From assembly GCA_050015355.1 (NCBI GenBank), contig JBEKBO010000077.1:1-22370 (forward strand): a stretch of 22,370 nucleotides of DNA, read 5' to 3'. The DNA is from CAWBRT01 sp050015355 (lineage in GTDB: Bacteria > Acidobacteriota > Terriglobia > Terriglobales > Acidobacteriaceae). The notes under the pieces are model-generated. The model did not search any database. It was not told the DNA's origin and worked only from the letters and a program-made list of their open reading frames with translations. Both the position numbers and the translations under genes were made by a program. Below are positions 8,930 to 17,246 of the stretch, one piece after another; position 1 is the first letter of the stretch; each line of letters opens with the position of its first letter.

Positions 8930-11077
8930 TTACTGCAAACTCTTACGCTCGGTCACGATCTCGCTGAAGTCGGCGATATTGCTGAACTGGCCGAGCAGCA
9001 TTCCCAGCAACGCCAACCTGCGGTTACGAACCTGTTCGTCCTCGACCATCACCATCACGCGATCGAAGAATTCGTCAATCGGTTTGCGGATCTTCGCGAC
9101 CTCGGCCAGCGCTTCGTCGTATTTTTTCTCGGCGCAGAGTACGCGAACACTCTCTCCGGATTGTGCCCCCTGTCCGGCTAGTTCACGCTCCGCCGGTTCG
9201 CCATCGTCATGGGTTCCGGCAACCGCTTCCGTTCCGGTCTTCTTGCTTTCGGCGGCCTGCCGCAGAATGTTCTTCATCCGCTTGAACGCAATCGAAATCG
9301 CCTCGAAATCCTCCGAGCCGCGAACTCTCGCCACCGCTTCGGCACGCATGATCGCATCCGGAACATTGTCCGCGCCCGAGGCTAGCACCGCGTTCACCAC
9401 GTCATAAGCATAGCCCTTCGCGTCGCGCAGGTAGAATTCCAGGCGCTCGCGGAAGAACGCCGCGACATCCCGCGGAAAGCCCTCCACCGCCGTGAACTTC
9501 TTCTCGGCTTCGCTGCCTTTGTATTGCAAAAGCGCATCGGCCATGATCTGCGAAATGCTCAACGGCAATTTGTGCTCGGCCAGAATGCGAACGATGCCGT
9601 TGGCGGCGCGGCGCAGCGCGAAAGGATCTTTCGATCCTGTGGGCTGCATCCCCAGCGCAAACATTCCGGCAATGGAATCCGCTTTGTCGGCAATCGCCAG
9701 AACCGCGCTCTCCAGAGTGCGCGGCACCGCATCTTCCATCGACTCGGGCTTGTAGTGATCATAGATCACGTCGCCCACAAAGGGATTCATCTCCAGCGCC
9801 GCGGCCTGCGCCTTGGCGTAGAGACCGCCGATAATACCCTGGAGTTCGGTAAATTCCTTGACCAGCTCGGTCGTCAAATCCGCTTTGGCCAGCAGCGCGG
9901 CCTTGTGGATAATCCCCGGACGCACCGTAATTCCGTCCTCACGCACGCTTTCCGCCACCAAACTCGCCAGGTGTTGAGTGCGGATAGCTTTTTCGAAATA
10001 GCTGCCAAGATCTTTTTGGAAGGTAACCGACTTAAGCAACTCGACGCGCTCGCGCAGCGTGATCTTCTGGTCGGTTTGCCAGAAGAAGCGCGCATCGTTG
10101 AAGCGCGCGCGCAGCACCCGCTCGTTGCCATGACAGATCAAGCCGGCGGAGTCGGAGGACGTATTCAGCACCGCCAGAAAGTGCGGCGCCAGCTTGCCGT
10201 TTGCGTCTTCCAGGGCGAAATATTTCTGGTGGTCGCGCATCACGGTCACCAGCACTTCTTCCGGCAGGCTCAAGTATTCGGGCTCGAAATTGCCGAGAAT
10301 GACCGAAGGATATTCAGTAAGGTTCACGACCGTCGCCAGCAGCTCTTTATCTTCCCGCCAGCGCGCTCCCGGAATCGTCCTCGTGGCCGCATCCAGCGCC
10401 TTGCGGATGATCGTCTCCCGCTCCGAGGGATGCGGAATCACGCACGCGCTTTTCAACTTGTCCGCATACTCGTCTTCCGCGCGCAGCGTTATGTCGCCTT
10501 CCGATAGAATCCTGTGCCCGCGCGATTTGTTTCCCGCCGTGATCCCGCCAAACTCGACTGGCACCACCTTGCCGTCGAGCAAGGCCACGATCCAGCGCAC
10601 CGGGCGCACGAAACGCTCCGCCGATTTGCCGCGCCAGTACATATTCTTGGCCCAGTAGATCGAGCCCACCTCTTTCGGCAGCGACTCCGCCAGCAGCGCC
10701 GAAGCGGCGCGTCCCTTCTTCAACACCTTCGCCGCCAGATACTCGCCTTTCGGGATTGAAACCTTTTCCAGTGCGTTCAGTTCCAGGTTCACCTTCTTCG
10801 CGAAGGCGTGCGCCGCCGGCGTCGGCTGGCCGTCTCTAAAGGCGACTTTCAACGAAGGTCCCAGCACTTGTTCGCTGACATCAGGCTGTGCGTCAGCCAC
10901 TCCGCGAGCCAGCACCGCAATGCGGCGCGGCGTGGAGAAAGATTCCACGGCCGCCACTTCGGCGAGATGCTCGCGCGCCAACAAATCGCACACGCGCTTG
11001 GTCAGCTCCTCGGCGGCCGAGGCGATCATGCGGGCCGGAATCTCTTCGGTCCCTATTTCAAGCAGAAAATTCGCCAT
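8930..11077 (-). CDS. glyS: Glycine--tRNA ligase beta subunit
   Basis: A 715-residue beta subunit of the bacterial heterotetrameric glycyl-tRNA synthetase, which recognises tRNA-Gly while the alpha subunit activates glycine. It begins with the family signature MANFLLEIGTEEIPARMI and contains RFVRPVRWIVALLDG, VILGNFEPEYLSLPEEVLVTVM, HQKYFAL and the HD-like middle region. The C-terminal helical part (DEFFDRVMVMVEDEQVRNRRLALL) is the anticodon-binding domain. Between the two, near residues 610-650, lies a Gly/Glu-rich low-complexity stretch (GTHDDGEPAERELAGQG) that looks like a lineage-specific linker. Length is close to the usual 680-720. It follows glyQ by 110 bp on the same strand and precedes ppdK. 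The Shine-Dalgarno (GGAAAG) is about a dozen bases from ATG and rather weak. Confidence 0.97.
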   Translation of the reverse strand: MANFLLEIGTEEIPARMIASAAEELTKRVCDLLAREHLAEVAAVESFSTPRRIAVLARGVADAQPDVSEQVLGPSLKVAFRDGQPTPAAHAFAKKVNLELNALEKVSIPKGEYLAAKVLKKGRAASALLAESLPKEVGSIYWAKNMYWRGKSAERFVRPVRWIVALLDGKVVPVEFGGITAGNKSRGHRILSEGDITLRAEDEYADKLKSACVIPHPSERETIIRKALDAATRTIPGARWREDKELLATVVNLTEYPSVILGNFEPEYLSLPEEVLVTVMRDHQKYFALEDANGKLAPHFLAVLNTSSDSAGLICHGNERVLRARFNDARFFWQTDQKITLRERVELLKSVTFQKDLGSYFEKAIRTQHLASLVAESVREDGITVRPGIIHKAALLAKADLTTELVKEFTELQGIIGGLYAKAQAAALEMNPFVGDVIYDHYKPESMEDAVPRTLESAVLAIADKADSIAGMFALGMQPTGSKDPFALRRAANGIVRILAEHKLPLSISQIMADALLQYKGSEAEKKFTAVEGFPRDVAAFFRERLEFYLRDAKGYAYDVVNAVLASGADNVPDAIMRAEAVARVRGSEDFEAISIAFKRMKNILRQAAESKKTGTEAVAGTHDDGEPAERELAGQGAQSGESVRVLCAEKKYDEALAEVAKIRKPIDEFFDRVMVMVEDEQVRNRRLALLGMLLGQFSNIADFSEIVTERKSLQ

Positions 11078-11187
11078 TGCAACAAGTTCTTTCCTATTCT
11101 ATGCGCAGCCCATCGCGCGATGAGCAAAGTCAGGTTAAATTTGCGAGCACCGGCGGGCAGCGACCCCGGATTCGCCTCCGCGGCATA

Positions 11188-12252
11188 CTAAACCTCGCGG
11201 GGTTGGAAGTGACGCTCAGAAGCCTCCTCATCGGTTTCCACATAACGGGCCTTGGCAGCCGCGGCCGCCACTCTGGTCTTCTGCTGCTCGACCCACGACC
11301 TGGCGGCGGCGACGGCCAGCGTGCGAATCCGCGCGATAATGCCGACCCGCTCCGTCACGCTGATTGCTCCTCGCGCGTCCAGCAAATTGAACAAGTGTGA
11401 GCACTTCAGGCACAGATCAAATGCAGGCAGCAGCGGGAAGCGCAACTTCTGCTGCGCTAAATGCTTCCCGAATTCCTCATCCAGCACGCGCTCCTTCTTG
11501 CCTGTCTCCTTTTTCTCGCTCATCAACTTGGCATACTCGGCCAACAATTCCTGGCACTCGGCCTCGTAGGCGTCCAGGTGTTTCCAGAGTTTGTCCACGT
11601 CGGCCAATTCAAAGTTGTAGACCGAATACTGCTGCTCGTCGGCCAAGCGGATGTCGCCGTACGTCACCGGCTTGCCGTCAGGCCCGTAGACCCACACGAT
11701 GTCGTAGATGGAATCCACGTCCTGCAGAAAGGCCGCGATGCGCTCCATGCCGTAGGTCAACTCGGCGCACATTGGGTCCAGGTCCACGGCGCCGCACTGC
11801 TGGAAATAAGTAAACTGCGTGATCTCCAGCCCGTCGAGCATCACCTGCCAGCCCACGCCCCAGGCGCCAAGCGTCGGAGACTCCCAGTTGTCCTCTTCGA
11901 ACTTGACATCGTGCTTGCGCAAATCAATACCGATCGCCTTCAGAGACTCCAGGTAGAGCTCCTGCACGTTCTCCGGCGGCGGCTTCAGAATCACCTGGAA
12001 CTGCGTGTGCTTGTACAGCCGATTCGGATTCTCGCCATAGCGGCCATCCGCCGGGCGGCGTGAAGGCTGGACGTAACCCACGCGATACGGCTCCGGCCCA
12101 AGCACGCGCAAAAAGGTCTCGGGCGACATCGTGCCCGCGCCAACCTCGACATCGTGCGGCTGCTGCAACACACATCCGTAGCGCGCCCAAAACTCTTGCA
12201 GTTTCAGGATTAGATCCTGGAAGGTGAGCGGTTTGTTAACTGATCCAGTCAC
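11188..12252 (-). CDS. glyQ: Glycine--tRNA ligase alpha subunit
   Basis: A 354-residue catalytic alpha subunit that activates glycine with ATP as a class II synthetase. The start is GTG at 12252, just before the signature LTFQDLILKLQEFWARYGC. Further family blocks are QQPHDVEVGAGTMSPETFLR, YVQPSRRPADGRYGENPNR, HTQFQVILKPPP, EEDNWESPTLGAWGVGWQV, ITQFTYFQQCGA and ELTYGMERIAAFLQ. The family is usually near 290-310 residues; the excess here comes from an additional charged stretch in the C-terminal helical part (MSEKKETGKKERVLDEEF) and an Ala-rich tail. Ligation needs the beta subunit encoded by the next gene. It follows recO by 85 bp. The alpha/beta form, rather than the single-chain GlyRS, fits Acidobacteriota. 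Confidence 0.97.
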   Translation of the reverse strand: MTGSVNKPLTFQDLILKLQEFWARYGCVLQQPHDVEVGAGTMSPETFLRVLGPEPYRVGYVQPSRRPADGRYGENPNRLYKHTQFQVILKPPPENVQELYLESLKAIGIDLRKHDVKFEEDNWESPTLGAWGVGWQVMLDGLEITQFTYFQQCGAVDLDPMCAELTYGMERIAAFLQDVDSIYDIVWVYGPDGKPVTYGDIRLADEQQYSVYNFELADVDKLWKHLDAYEAECQELLAEYAKLMSEKKETGKKERVLDEEFGKHLAQQKLRFPLLPAFDLCLKCSHLFNLLDARGAISVTERVGIIARIRTLAVAAARSWVEQQKTRVAAAAAKARYVETDEEASERHFQPREV

Positions 12253-12337
12253 AGACAGTCTTTCCGGCCGAGCGCTCGGCCCCAGTCATCAGTAATTGCG
12301 TTCACTCCAGTCAGCTTGTGGATGCGGCGCTGTTCGC

Positions 12338-13078
12338 TCAGTCCACCTTCTCCAACTGCGCCGCCGTCACCAGTTTGCGATCCAGGTGCCGAGAGAGAAT
12401 CTGCATCAGGAACTTGCGCAGGTCCGCGCCGCGTGAGCGCGGCCACGGCTCGCCTGCTAACTTCTCCACCGGCGAGCGGAACATCTCCGCCGCCAATCCC
12501 CTCGACTCGGCCGTCATCTCCGAAGACGCCAGCCGCTTATGTTCCGGACACATCAAGCCGTCCGCCAGCGCATGGAACCACGCCCGTTGCCCGTCCAGGG
12601 CGCGTCCGCAAACGATGCAGGCGCCCAGCTCCGGCAGAAAGCCCATCAGCCGCACCAGCCAGAGCTGGAAGTAGGTCACCGGCATCCAGATGGCATTCGA
12701 ATTCAAATTCGCCAGCACCGAGATAGCCAGCCGGTAAATCGCGTCGTTCGCTTCACGCTCCGGCATCATCTCGTCCAGCATCTCGGCCACATGTCCCAAG
12801 GCCACAATGCGAGGGTAGTCCACCTGCGACGAGAGCGGTGACGCCAACACCTCGCAGGAATCGATCCGCGCCAGCTCCCTTCGCTCGCGATCCTCCCAGA
12901 GGACACGCACACAGGTCAGCGGCTCCAGGGCGCCGGCGAATCTCCGGCGCGACTTCTTGGCCGCCTTCGCCACGCCTTTCACCTTGCCTTCCAGGCGAGT
13001 GAACAAAGTGACCAGCAGGTCCGCCTCGTGCAGCGGATACGTACGCAGAACAATCGCCTCAGACTGCTTCAGCGGCAT
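12338..13078 (-). CDS. recO: DNA repair protein RecO
   Basis: A 246-residue recombination mediator that, with RecR, helps load RecA on SSB-coated DNA during gap repair. The N-terminal OB-fold begins in the typical way (SEAIVLRTYPLHEADLLVTLFTR) and is followed by GKVKGVAKAAKKSRRRFAGALEP. The helical C-terminal domain holds a probable zinc site: Cys154 and Cys157 (CIVCGRAL), then Cys177 and His180 (MCPEH). Many RecO proteins use four Cys; here the last ligand seems to be His. Length matches the family (about 240-260). recO before glyQ-glyS is a recurrent gene order in several phyla. No strong Shine-Dalgarno was seen before ATG 13078. Confidence 0.93.
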   Translation of the reverse strand: MPLKQSEAIVLRTYPLHEADLLVTLFTRLEGKVKGVAKAAKKSRRRFAGALEPLTCVRVLWEDRERRELARIDSCEVLASPLSSQVDYPRIVALGHVAEMLDEMMPEREANDAIYRLAISVLANLNSNAIWMPVTYFQLWLVRLMGFLPELGACIVCGRALDGQRAWFHALADGLMCPEHKRLASSEMTAESRGLAAEMFRSPVEKLAGEPWPRSRGADLRKFLMQILSRHLDRKLVTAAQLEKVD

Positions 13079-13205
13079 TCAGAGTGGTTCTCGGCGCCTA
13101 TGAATTCCTCGCCGGTCGCCGTTGCGTCCGTTGGGGCCGAGACAGGCTAGTCCTTCATATCAAGCGCATCAGACTAATCTTACTGGAGTGGAGACTAGGA
13201 GGGAA

Positions 13206-13226
13206 GCACGGGAATTCGCCCCGTGC
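13206..13226 (-). terminator. Probable terminator after the ferredoxin gene
   Basis: A perfect 7-bp stem, GCACGGG (13206-13212) and CCCGTGC (13220-13226), has a 7-nt loop. On the minus strand it is followed by TTCCCTCCT, a moderately T-rich tail, about 110 bp past the ferredoxin stop and before recO. A T5 run lies on the other side, so it could also work on the plus strand. Confidence 0.45.
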
Positions 13227-13337
13227 GGAAGGCGCTTTTTCCCAGGGGCGCCGTACCCGGCTCGCCCCTGGAATAAAGCTCAAAGCCCGGCCAGTGGCAG
13301 CCGATGACCCAGAACTTGGGCACAGGCTGCTGCGAGG

Positions 13338-13598
13338 CTACCGGCCAAAGTACTTCGCGTTGCGCTCGGTGTAAGCCTTCCACTTCTCCGGCAGATCATC
13401 GAGCGCAAAAATAGCCGAAACGGGACAAACCGGAACGCACGCCCCGCAGTCGATGCACTCGACCGGATCGATATACAGCATCTCTTCCTTGGCGAACGCA
13501 TCTTCGTCCTTCTTCGGGTGTATGCAATCCACCGGACACGCGTCGACGCACGCCGTATCCTTCGTGCCGATACAGGGTTCTGCAATCACATATGCCAT
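13338..13598 (-). CDS. Small 7Fe or 2[4Fe-4S] ferredoxin
   Basis: An 86-residue electron carrier. The ATG at 13598 is chosen because it gives the canonical N-terminus MAYVIAEPCIGTKD and follows a GGAG at suitable distance; a longer open frame up to 13739 has no support. Cluster ligands are visible. The first group is CIGTKDTACVDACPVDCIH, in which Cys at positions equivalent to 9, 17 and 21 plus CP suggest the 3Fe-4S or 4Fe-4S site. The second group, CIDCGACVPVCP, is a classic CxxCxxCxxxCP [4Fe-4S] motif. The charged linker with HPKKDEDAFAKEE and the C-terminal helix (EKWKAYTERNAKYFGR) match FdxA-like ferredoxins. The partner is not given by the neighbours. It lies downstream of an aconitase-family fragment that overlaps it in another frame. 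Confidence 0.93.
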   Translation of the reverse strand: MAYVIAEPCIGTKDTACVDACPVDCIHPKKDEDAFAKEEMLYIDPVECIDCGACVPVCPVSAIFALDDLPEKWKAYTERNAKYFGR

Positions 13599-13665
13599 AG
13601 TTTTCGCTTTCTCCGGAACGCCTGCTGATGATATCGAAAACCCATCGAAAACACTCGATTCTAAC

Positions 13666-13905
13666 AAAACGGCCGAGCGTCTCGTCGAAGAAAAAACAGA
13701 TGTGCGCCGGCGTGATCTCGTCGGTGGAAATGTCGTCACGCAGCTTTGGATTCGCCGCCGGATTGCCGGTGTCCCACGCCAGGTCTTCGCCGGCGAGCTG
13801 GCGCCTGATCAATTCCGGGTCTTCGGTGAGAAACAGTATCCTTCCTTCGAGACGGACTCGATCGGGTAGTTTTTCAACCTTTCGCTGAAGCAGAGGATTC
13901 GCCAC
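13666..13905 (-). pseudogene. N-terminal remnant of an aconitase-family hydro-lyase (LeuD/LeuC-type fusion)
   Basis: From a GTG at 13905, with a GAGGG upstream, about 80 residues resemble the start of the roughly 640-residue acidobacterial and proteobacterial aconitase-superfamily proteins annotated as 3-isopropylmalate dehydratase: VRLEGRILFLTEDPELIRRQ, LRDDISTDEITPAHICFFF and DETLGRF. After Phe80 the similarity stops and the frame runs on, without further family motifs, into the ferredoxin leader and gene until 13396. The swivel core and the catalytic Fe-S domain are missing, so no dehydratase activity is possible. I read it as a deletion remnant whose 3' end was lost when the ferredoxin gene came to lie behind it. 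The family assignment rests on memory of conserved motifs. A short standalone protein is the alternative. Confidence 0.55.
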
Positions 13906-14078
13906 GGTTTCAACCCTCGGTGTGCGGCTTGTTCACGCAGCCTATTGGCACCTTGCGGTCTGGTCTGGTCCGCATGGAAACTGCTTCCGCACAGAACTTT
14001 TTGTAAGCCCCCAATACCTCTACAGATACAACCGCGGGCAGAAGAGTTCAACTCGCCCCGATTATCGGCCATTCAGCG

Positions 14079-14921
14079 CTAGCAGTTTCGGTCCCAATCC
14101 GCCGGCGACGGCAGTGGCGCCAGCCCGCGTCCGGCAAAGATCTCGGTGAAGTTGTGGATGAGTTCCTGGTGAAGCAGGCCATTCGAAGCGAGCGTTTCAG
14201 TGCTGTCCAGCCGCCAGGGCGAACCGTCGAACCGGGTCACCATCCCGCCCGCCTCCAGTACCAGCAGAACGCCGGCCAGCGTGTCCCAGGGGTTCAGGTT
14301 AAACTCCCAAAAACCGTCGTAGCGTCCTGACGCGACGTTTGCCAGATCGAGCGCCGCTGAACCGGCGCGCCGCACGCCATGGCTCCGCAACGTAATCTGG
14401 TGATAGAAGTGAATGTTCGGGCTCGTGTGGCGCTTGAAGCTTGGAAACCCCGTTCCAAGGATCGCCTCGGAAAGGGTCGGCAGCTTGGAAACCCGAATCG
14501 GCCTGTCGTTCAGCGTGGCGCCTTTGCCCCGCTCGGCGGCGAACAATTCACCCCGCGTCGGATCGTACAGCACCCCCGCTTGCGGCACGCCTGCAAGCTC
14601 CAGCCCGATGGAAACGCAAAACACGGGATAGCCATGCGCAAAGTTCGTCGTGCCGTCCAACGGATCGACGTACCAGCGATAGCTGCTGTCGCTCTGCTTG
14701 TTGCTTCCCTCTTCTCCGACGATGCCGTGATCCGGCCAGCTCTCATGTAAGCGCGAGACAATCAGCCGCTCCGACGCGCGATCAGCATCGGTTACGAGGT
14801 CCATTTCGCCTTTGTACTCGAACCCGACGCTCTGCTGGAAATGCTCCATCAGCACTTTGCCCGCTTCACGGGCAATCGCCGACATCTCTGGGAGGAACTC
14901 AGACCTGGAGTTTGCAGTCAC
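14079..14921 (-). CDS. Inositol-1-monophosphatase family protein (SuhB-like)
   Basis: A 280-residue Mg2+-dependent phosphatase of the inositol monophosphatase/FBPase/CysQ superfamily. Metal and substrate residues are in place: Lys37 and Asp47 (KGEMDLVTDAD), Glu70-Glu71 (GEEGS), Asp86 and Asp89 in DPLDGTTNFAHG, and Asp213 in NPWDTLAG. The hydrophobic GSAALDLANVASGRYDGFWE stretch is typical of the inositol phosphatase subgroup rather than CysQ. The natural substrate could be inositol phosphate, a related sugar phosphate or, as for SuhB, part of an rRNA-maturation role; the sequence does not decide. It starts 21 bp after the hfq-like gene stop on the same strand, so the two are probably one transcript. 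Confidence 0.93.
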   Translation of the reverse strand: MTANSRSEFLPEMSAIAREAGKVLMEHFQQSVGFEYKGEMDLVTDADRASERLIVSRLHESWPDHGIVGEEGSNKQSDSSYRWYVDPLDGTTNFAHGYPVFCVSIGLELAGVPQAGVLYDPTRGELFAAERGKGATLNDRPIRVSKLPTLSEAILGTGFPSFKRHTSPNIHFYHQITLRSHGVRRAGSAALDLANVASGRYDGFWEFNLNPWDTLAGVLLVLEAGGMVTRFDGSPWRLDSTETLASNGLLHQELIHNFTEIFAGRGLAPLPSPADWDRNC

Positions 14922-14942
14922 TGGAGGTTTGATGTCGAATTT

Positions 14943-15299
14943 CTATTTACCGGTCTCGTTTGCGCCGTTCACGCCCGGGTCGCGCTGAACCGCCGGCTTG
15001 GCCGCATCGCGCTTGCGGGAAACCTCGCGGCCGCCGCCTTCGGCGATATACATGATCTCGTGCTTAAATATAAAGAGGTTGGGAGCGCCCTCGCGCGTCA
15101 GCCGGATCATGTTGCGGTCATAGTACTCGATCCAGCCGCGAACGATTTCGCCGTCCACCAGTTTGACGGTCACCGCCTTCTGCTTCTCGCCAAGCAATTT
15201 CAAGTACGCAACTTCTTCAAATGTCTCCTCGGGCGGCGGAGTCTTGCCTTTGCGGTTCGCAAGACTGGTTTGAGCGGTTTGAGCTGAACGGAAAACCAT
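14943..15299 (-). CDS. hfq: Hfq/LSm-type RNA-binding protein
   Basis: A 118-residue protein with a central LSm fold. The helix EEVAYLKLLGEKQKAVTVKL leads into the Sm1 strands (VDGEIVRGWIEYYDRNMIRL), and Sm2 is FIFKHEIMYI at about 76-85, in which FKH replaces the usual YKH of Hfq. Hfq forms hexamers that help small RNAs pair with mRNAs. Here the core is flanked by about 24 extra N-terminal residues and a charged, disordered C-terminal tail (KRDAAKPAVQRDPGVNG). The divergent Sm2 and the missing canonical N-terminal LNALR-type motif mean it could be an Hfq-like LSm protein with altered RNA preference. The start at 15299 has only a weak Shine-Dalgarno. It sits between the VWA gene and the inositol monophosphatase gene, all on one strand. 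Confidence 0.72.
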   Translation of the reverse strand: MVFRSAQTAQTSLANRKGKTPPPEETFEEVAYLKLLGEKQKAVTVKLVDGEIVRGWIEYYDRNMIRLTREGAPNLFIFKHEIMYIAEGGGREVSRKRDAAKPAVQRDPGVNGANETGK

Positions 15300-15396
15300 G
15301 CCCTGAATTGTACAGGCAGCTTGCGCTTCTGTCAGTGCCGAACATCCGCGACAGCCAAACGCTTCGGCAGAGCCCGGACCGGATTCGCGGCTCTGG

Positions 15397-16440
15397 CTAT
15401 TCGAGTTTGCTGTTGTAATACCCGGTTCGATGCCGGACCCGCAGCTCCGTCGCGGTGATCTTTTCCGCAGCCTGCGGTTCCACGACGACGCGAATCTTGC
15501 GGAAGTCGCCGCTAATTCGCCTCGCGGGATAATAGGCGATCAAGTACTGCGTGCGCAGCTCTTCGCTGATTTGCTTGAACGCCTTGTCCAGCCCGTTCAG
15601 GTTAGACGCGTAATAATACTTGCCGCCCGTATCGTGTGAAATCTGTATGAGCGCATGCTCCCCGCCGATGTCGCGCCCCGCGTTGGCTTCGATTGGCACC
15701 ATGATGATCGAATAGACAATCGCCTCCGCTGTTTGGGCCGCGCGCACCGCCTCGCTATAGGAAATCTTGCTGCTCGAGTCGCCGCCATCGGTAATGACGA
15801 CCAGTACCTTTCTCCCGTCCCTTGGAATTAGCGCTCTCGACCCCAGGTAAATTGCGTCGTAAAGCGCGGTCGAAGATTGCGAACGAATCCGGGAGATTCC
15901 CCGGTCCACAACGCGCAAATCGCCGGTGAACGGGATCACCTCCGAGACAAACTGGCTGAACTGGTAAATCGAAATGGCATCAACCGGCCGCAGAATGGCA
16001 TGCGTAAAGCGCCTGGCCGCTTCCAATTCGAGCGGAAGGTCTTTGCGCGTGCTCAAGCTGGCGTCGACCGCCAGCACAATCGACAGCGGCAACTCGCTTT
16101 CGCGGTCGAAGACAGCGATGTTTTGCTCCTCGCCGTCCTCGAAAATGTGGAAGTCATCTTTAGTCAGATTCCCTACAGGCGCGCCGCTCTCATCGGTAAC
16201 GGTCGTAAACACGTTCACCAGCCTGACATTCACCTTGAATGTCGTCGCCGGCTCCCCGCTCTGGGAGGAACGCGACCGCGGAGGCTGCGCGGGCGGCTGC
16301 TTGGCGTCCGGACGATCCGGCGGATGCGGCACCTGTTGCGCGAGGGACAAGGTCGGGGCTGCCGCCAGCAGCAACGCGGAGAGCAGCACTCGACACATCC
16401 AATGCGTCATCACCACTGATCTAACCCGAAGCCGCTTCAT
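15397..16440 (-). CDS. Secreted VWA-domain protein (VWFA-related, Acidobacteria type)
   Basis: A 347-residue exported protein with a von Willebrand factor A domain. The basic start (MKRLRVRS) and hydrophobic run LLSALLLAAAPTLSLAQQ form a signal peptide, with cleavage likely after Ala-34. A Pro/Ser/Arg-rich linker follows, then NVFTTVTDESGAPVGNLTKD, a beta domain common to the acidobacterial VWFA-related family. The VWA domain begins near 119 and has a complete MIDAS: DASLS (Asp126, Ser128, Ser130), Thr191 and Asp218 in VVITDGGDS, so metal-dependent ligand binding is plausible. It ends in the usual YLIAYYP and a C-terminal beta segment. The start at 16440 overlaps the moaDE stop by 4 bp (ATGA), suggesting coupled translation; ATG at 16410 is an alternative. 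The ligand and role are unknown. Confidence 0.88.
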   Translation of the reverse strand: MKRLRVRSVVMTHWMCRVLLSALLLAAAPTLSLAQQVPHPPDRPDAKQPPAQPPRSRSSQSGEPATTFKVNVRLVNVFTTVTDESGAPVGNLTKDDFHIFEDGEEQNIAVFDRESELPLSIVLAVDASLSTRKDLPLELEAARRFTHAILRPVDAISIYQFSQFVSEVIPFTGDLRVVDRGISRIRSQSSTALYDAIYLGSRALIPRDGRKVLVVITDGGDSSSKISYSEAVRAAQTAEAIVYSIIMVPIEANAGRDIGGEHALIQISHDTGGKYYYASNLNGLDKAFKQISEELRTQYLIAYYPARRISGDFRKIRVVVEPQAAEKITATELRVRHRTGYYNSKLE

Positions 16441-17246
16441 GAGTTTGCAGGATTCTTGAACTCCGTCCCTTCGGCCTTATCTGGTTTTGGGGCCTCGCCC
16501 GACGCGCTTTGGCTGCCCGGCAGCGTAGCCACGCTTGGCGGAAAGGGATCTCCATCGGCCCATACCGCGCCATCGGCAAAATGCTCTTTTTTCCAGATAG
16601 GTACGGTCCGCTTCAGGGTATCGATGATCCAGCGGCAGGCGTCGAAAGCCGCCGCCCTGTGAGCCGAAGCAACCACGATCAGCACGCTGCTTTCGCCGAT
16701 CTCCAGCCGCCCCAGGCGGTGTACGACCGCGCAGTCGCGCACTTCGAAGCGAGTCTTTGCCTCCGTGGCGAGCGCTTCCAGGGCGTCCAGCGCCATCTTC
16801 TCGTAAGCTTCGTATTCCAGGTAAAGCGTGCGCCGTCCGCGACTGTGGTTGCGCACAATCCCGTCGAAGACCACGACCGCTCCGTCTTCGCCGCGCCGGA
16901 TGCGATGGATGATCGACTCGGCAGCGATTGGCGCGTGTTGCAACTGGCAATGGGCGCTCCTCATCGCGGGCTTGGCGTCGGGCTGGCCGGCGGCAGACCC
17001 GCTTCCACCGCTTACCGGAGGAAGCAGCGCGACCTCATCGCCCTCATGGAGCAGCGTTCCCGGCTCGGCGTAGTGCTGATTCACCGCCACCGCCACCGAC
17101 TTCTGGAAGCGCGCGAGTCCGGGCGTTTGCGCCTGGAGCGCCGTCCAGAGATCCCCCGCGGTCGCTCCTGTCCGCAGCTCTAACTGCGCTTCGGAGCTTC
17201 CTACAAGGTCTTTGAGAATCCCAAAAAAAACAACCTGCACGCGCAT
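16437..17246 (-). CDS. MoaD-MoaE fusion, molybdopterin synthase
   Basis: A 269-residue fusion of both subunits of molybdopterin synthase, which inserts two sulfurs into precursor Z during molybdenum-cofactor synthesis. Residues 1-81 are the ubiquitin-like MoaD (MRVQVVFFGILKDLVG, LLHEGDEVALLPPVSGG). The Gly80-Gly81 that must be a free C-terminus for thiocarboxylation is internal, followed by a Ser/Gly/Ala/Pro linker to about 105. Residues 106-240 are MoaE: DGIVRNHSRGR, YLEYEAYEKMA, HRLGRLEIGESSVLI, SAHRAAAFDACRWIIDTLKR and PIWKKE. Lys212 and Lys219 correspond to the catalytic lysines 119 and 126 of E. coli MoaE. The same fusion is known as MoaX in Mycobacterium tuberculosis, where cleavage frees the MoaD C-terminus; something similar is inferred here. 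An 8-T run lies at codons 6-8. It opens the block that continues with the VWA gene. The last 35 residues are unstructured. Confidence 0.92.
   Translation of the reverse strand: MRVQVVFFGILKDLVGSSEAQLELRTGATAGDLWTALQAQTPGLARFQKSVAVAVNQHYAEPGTLLHEGDEVALLPPVSGGSGSAAGQPDAKPAMRSAHCQLQHAPIAAESIIHRIRRGEDGAVVVFDGIVRNHSRGRRTLYLEYEAYEKMALDALEALATEAKTRFEVRDCAVVHRLGRLEIGESSVLIVVASAHRAAAFDACRWIIDTLKRTVPIWKKEHFADGAVWADGDPFPPSVATLPGSQSASGEAPKPDKAEGTEFKNPANS

Noticed and set aside
17221..17232. A8/T8 run in moaDE as a programmed frameshift site
   Set aside because: The frame reads through it without a break and nothing downstream in another frame suggests an alternative product.
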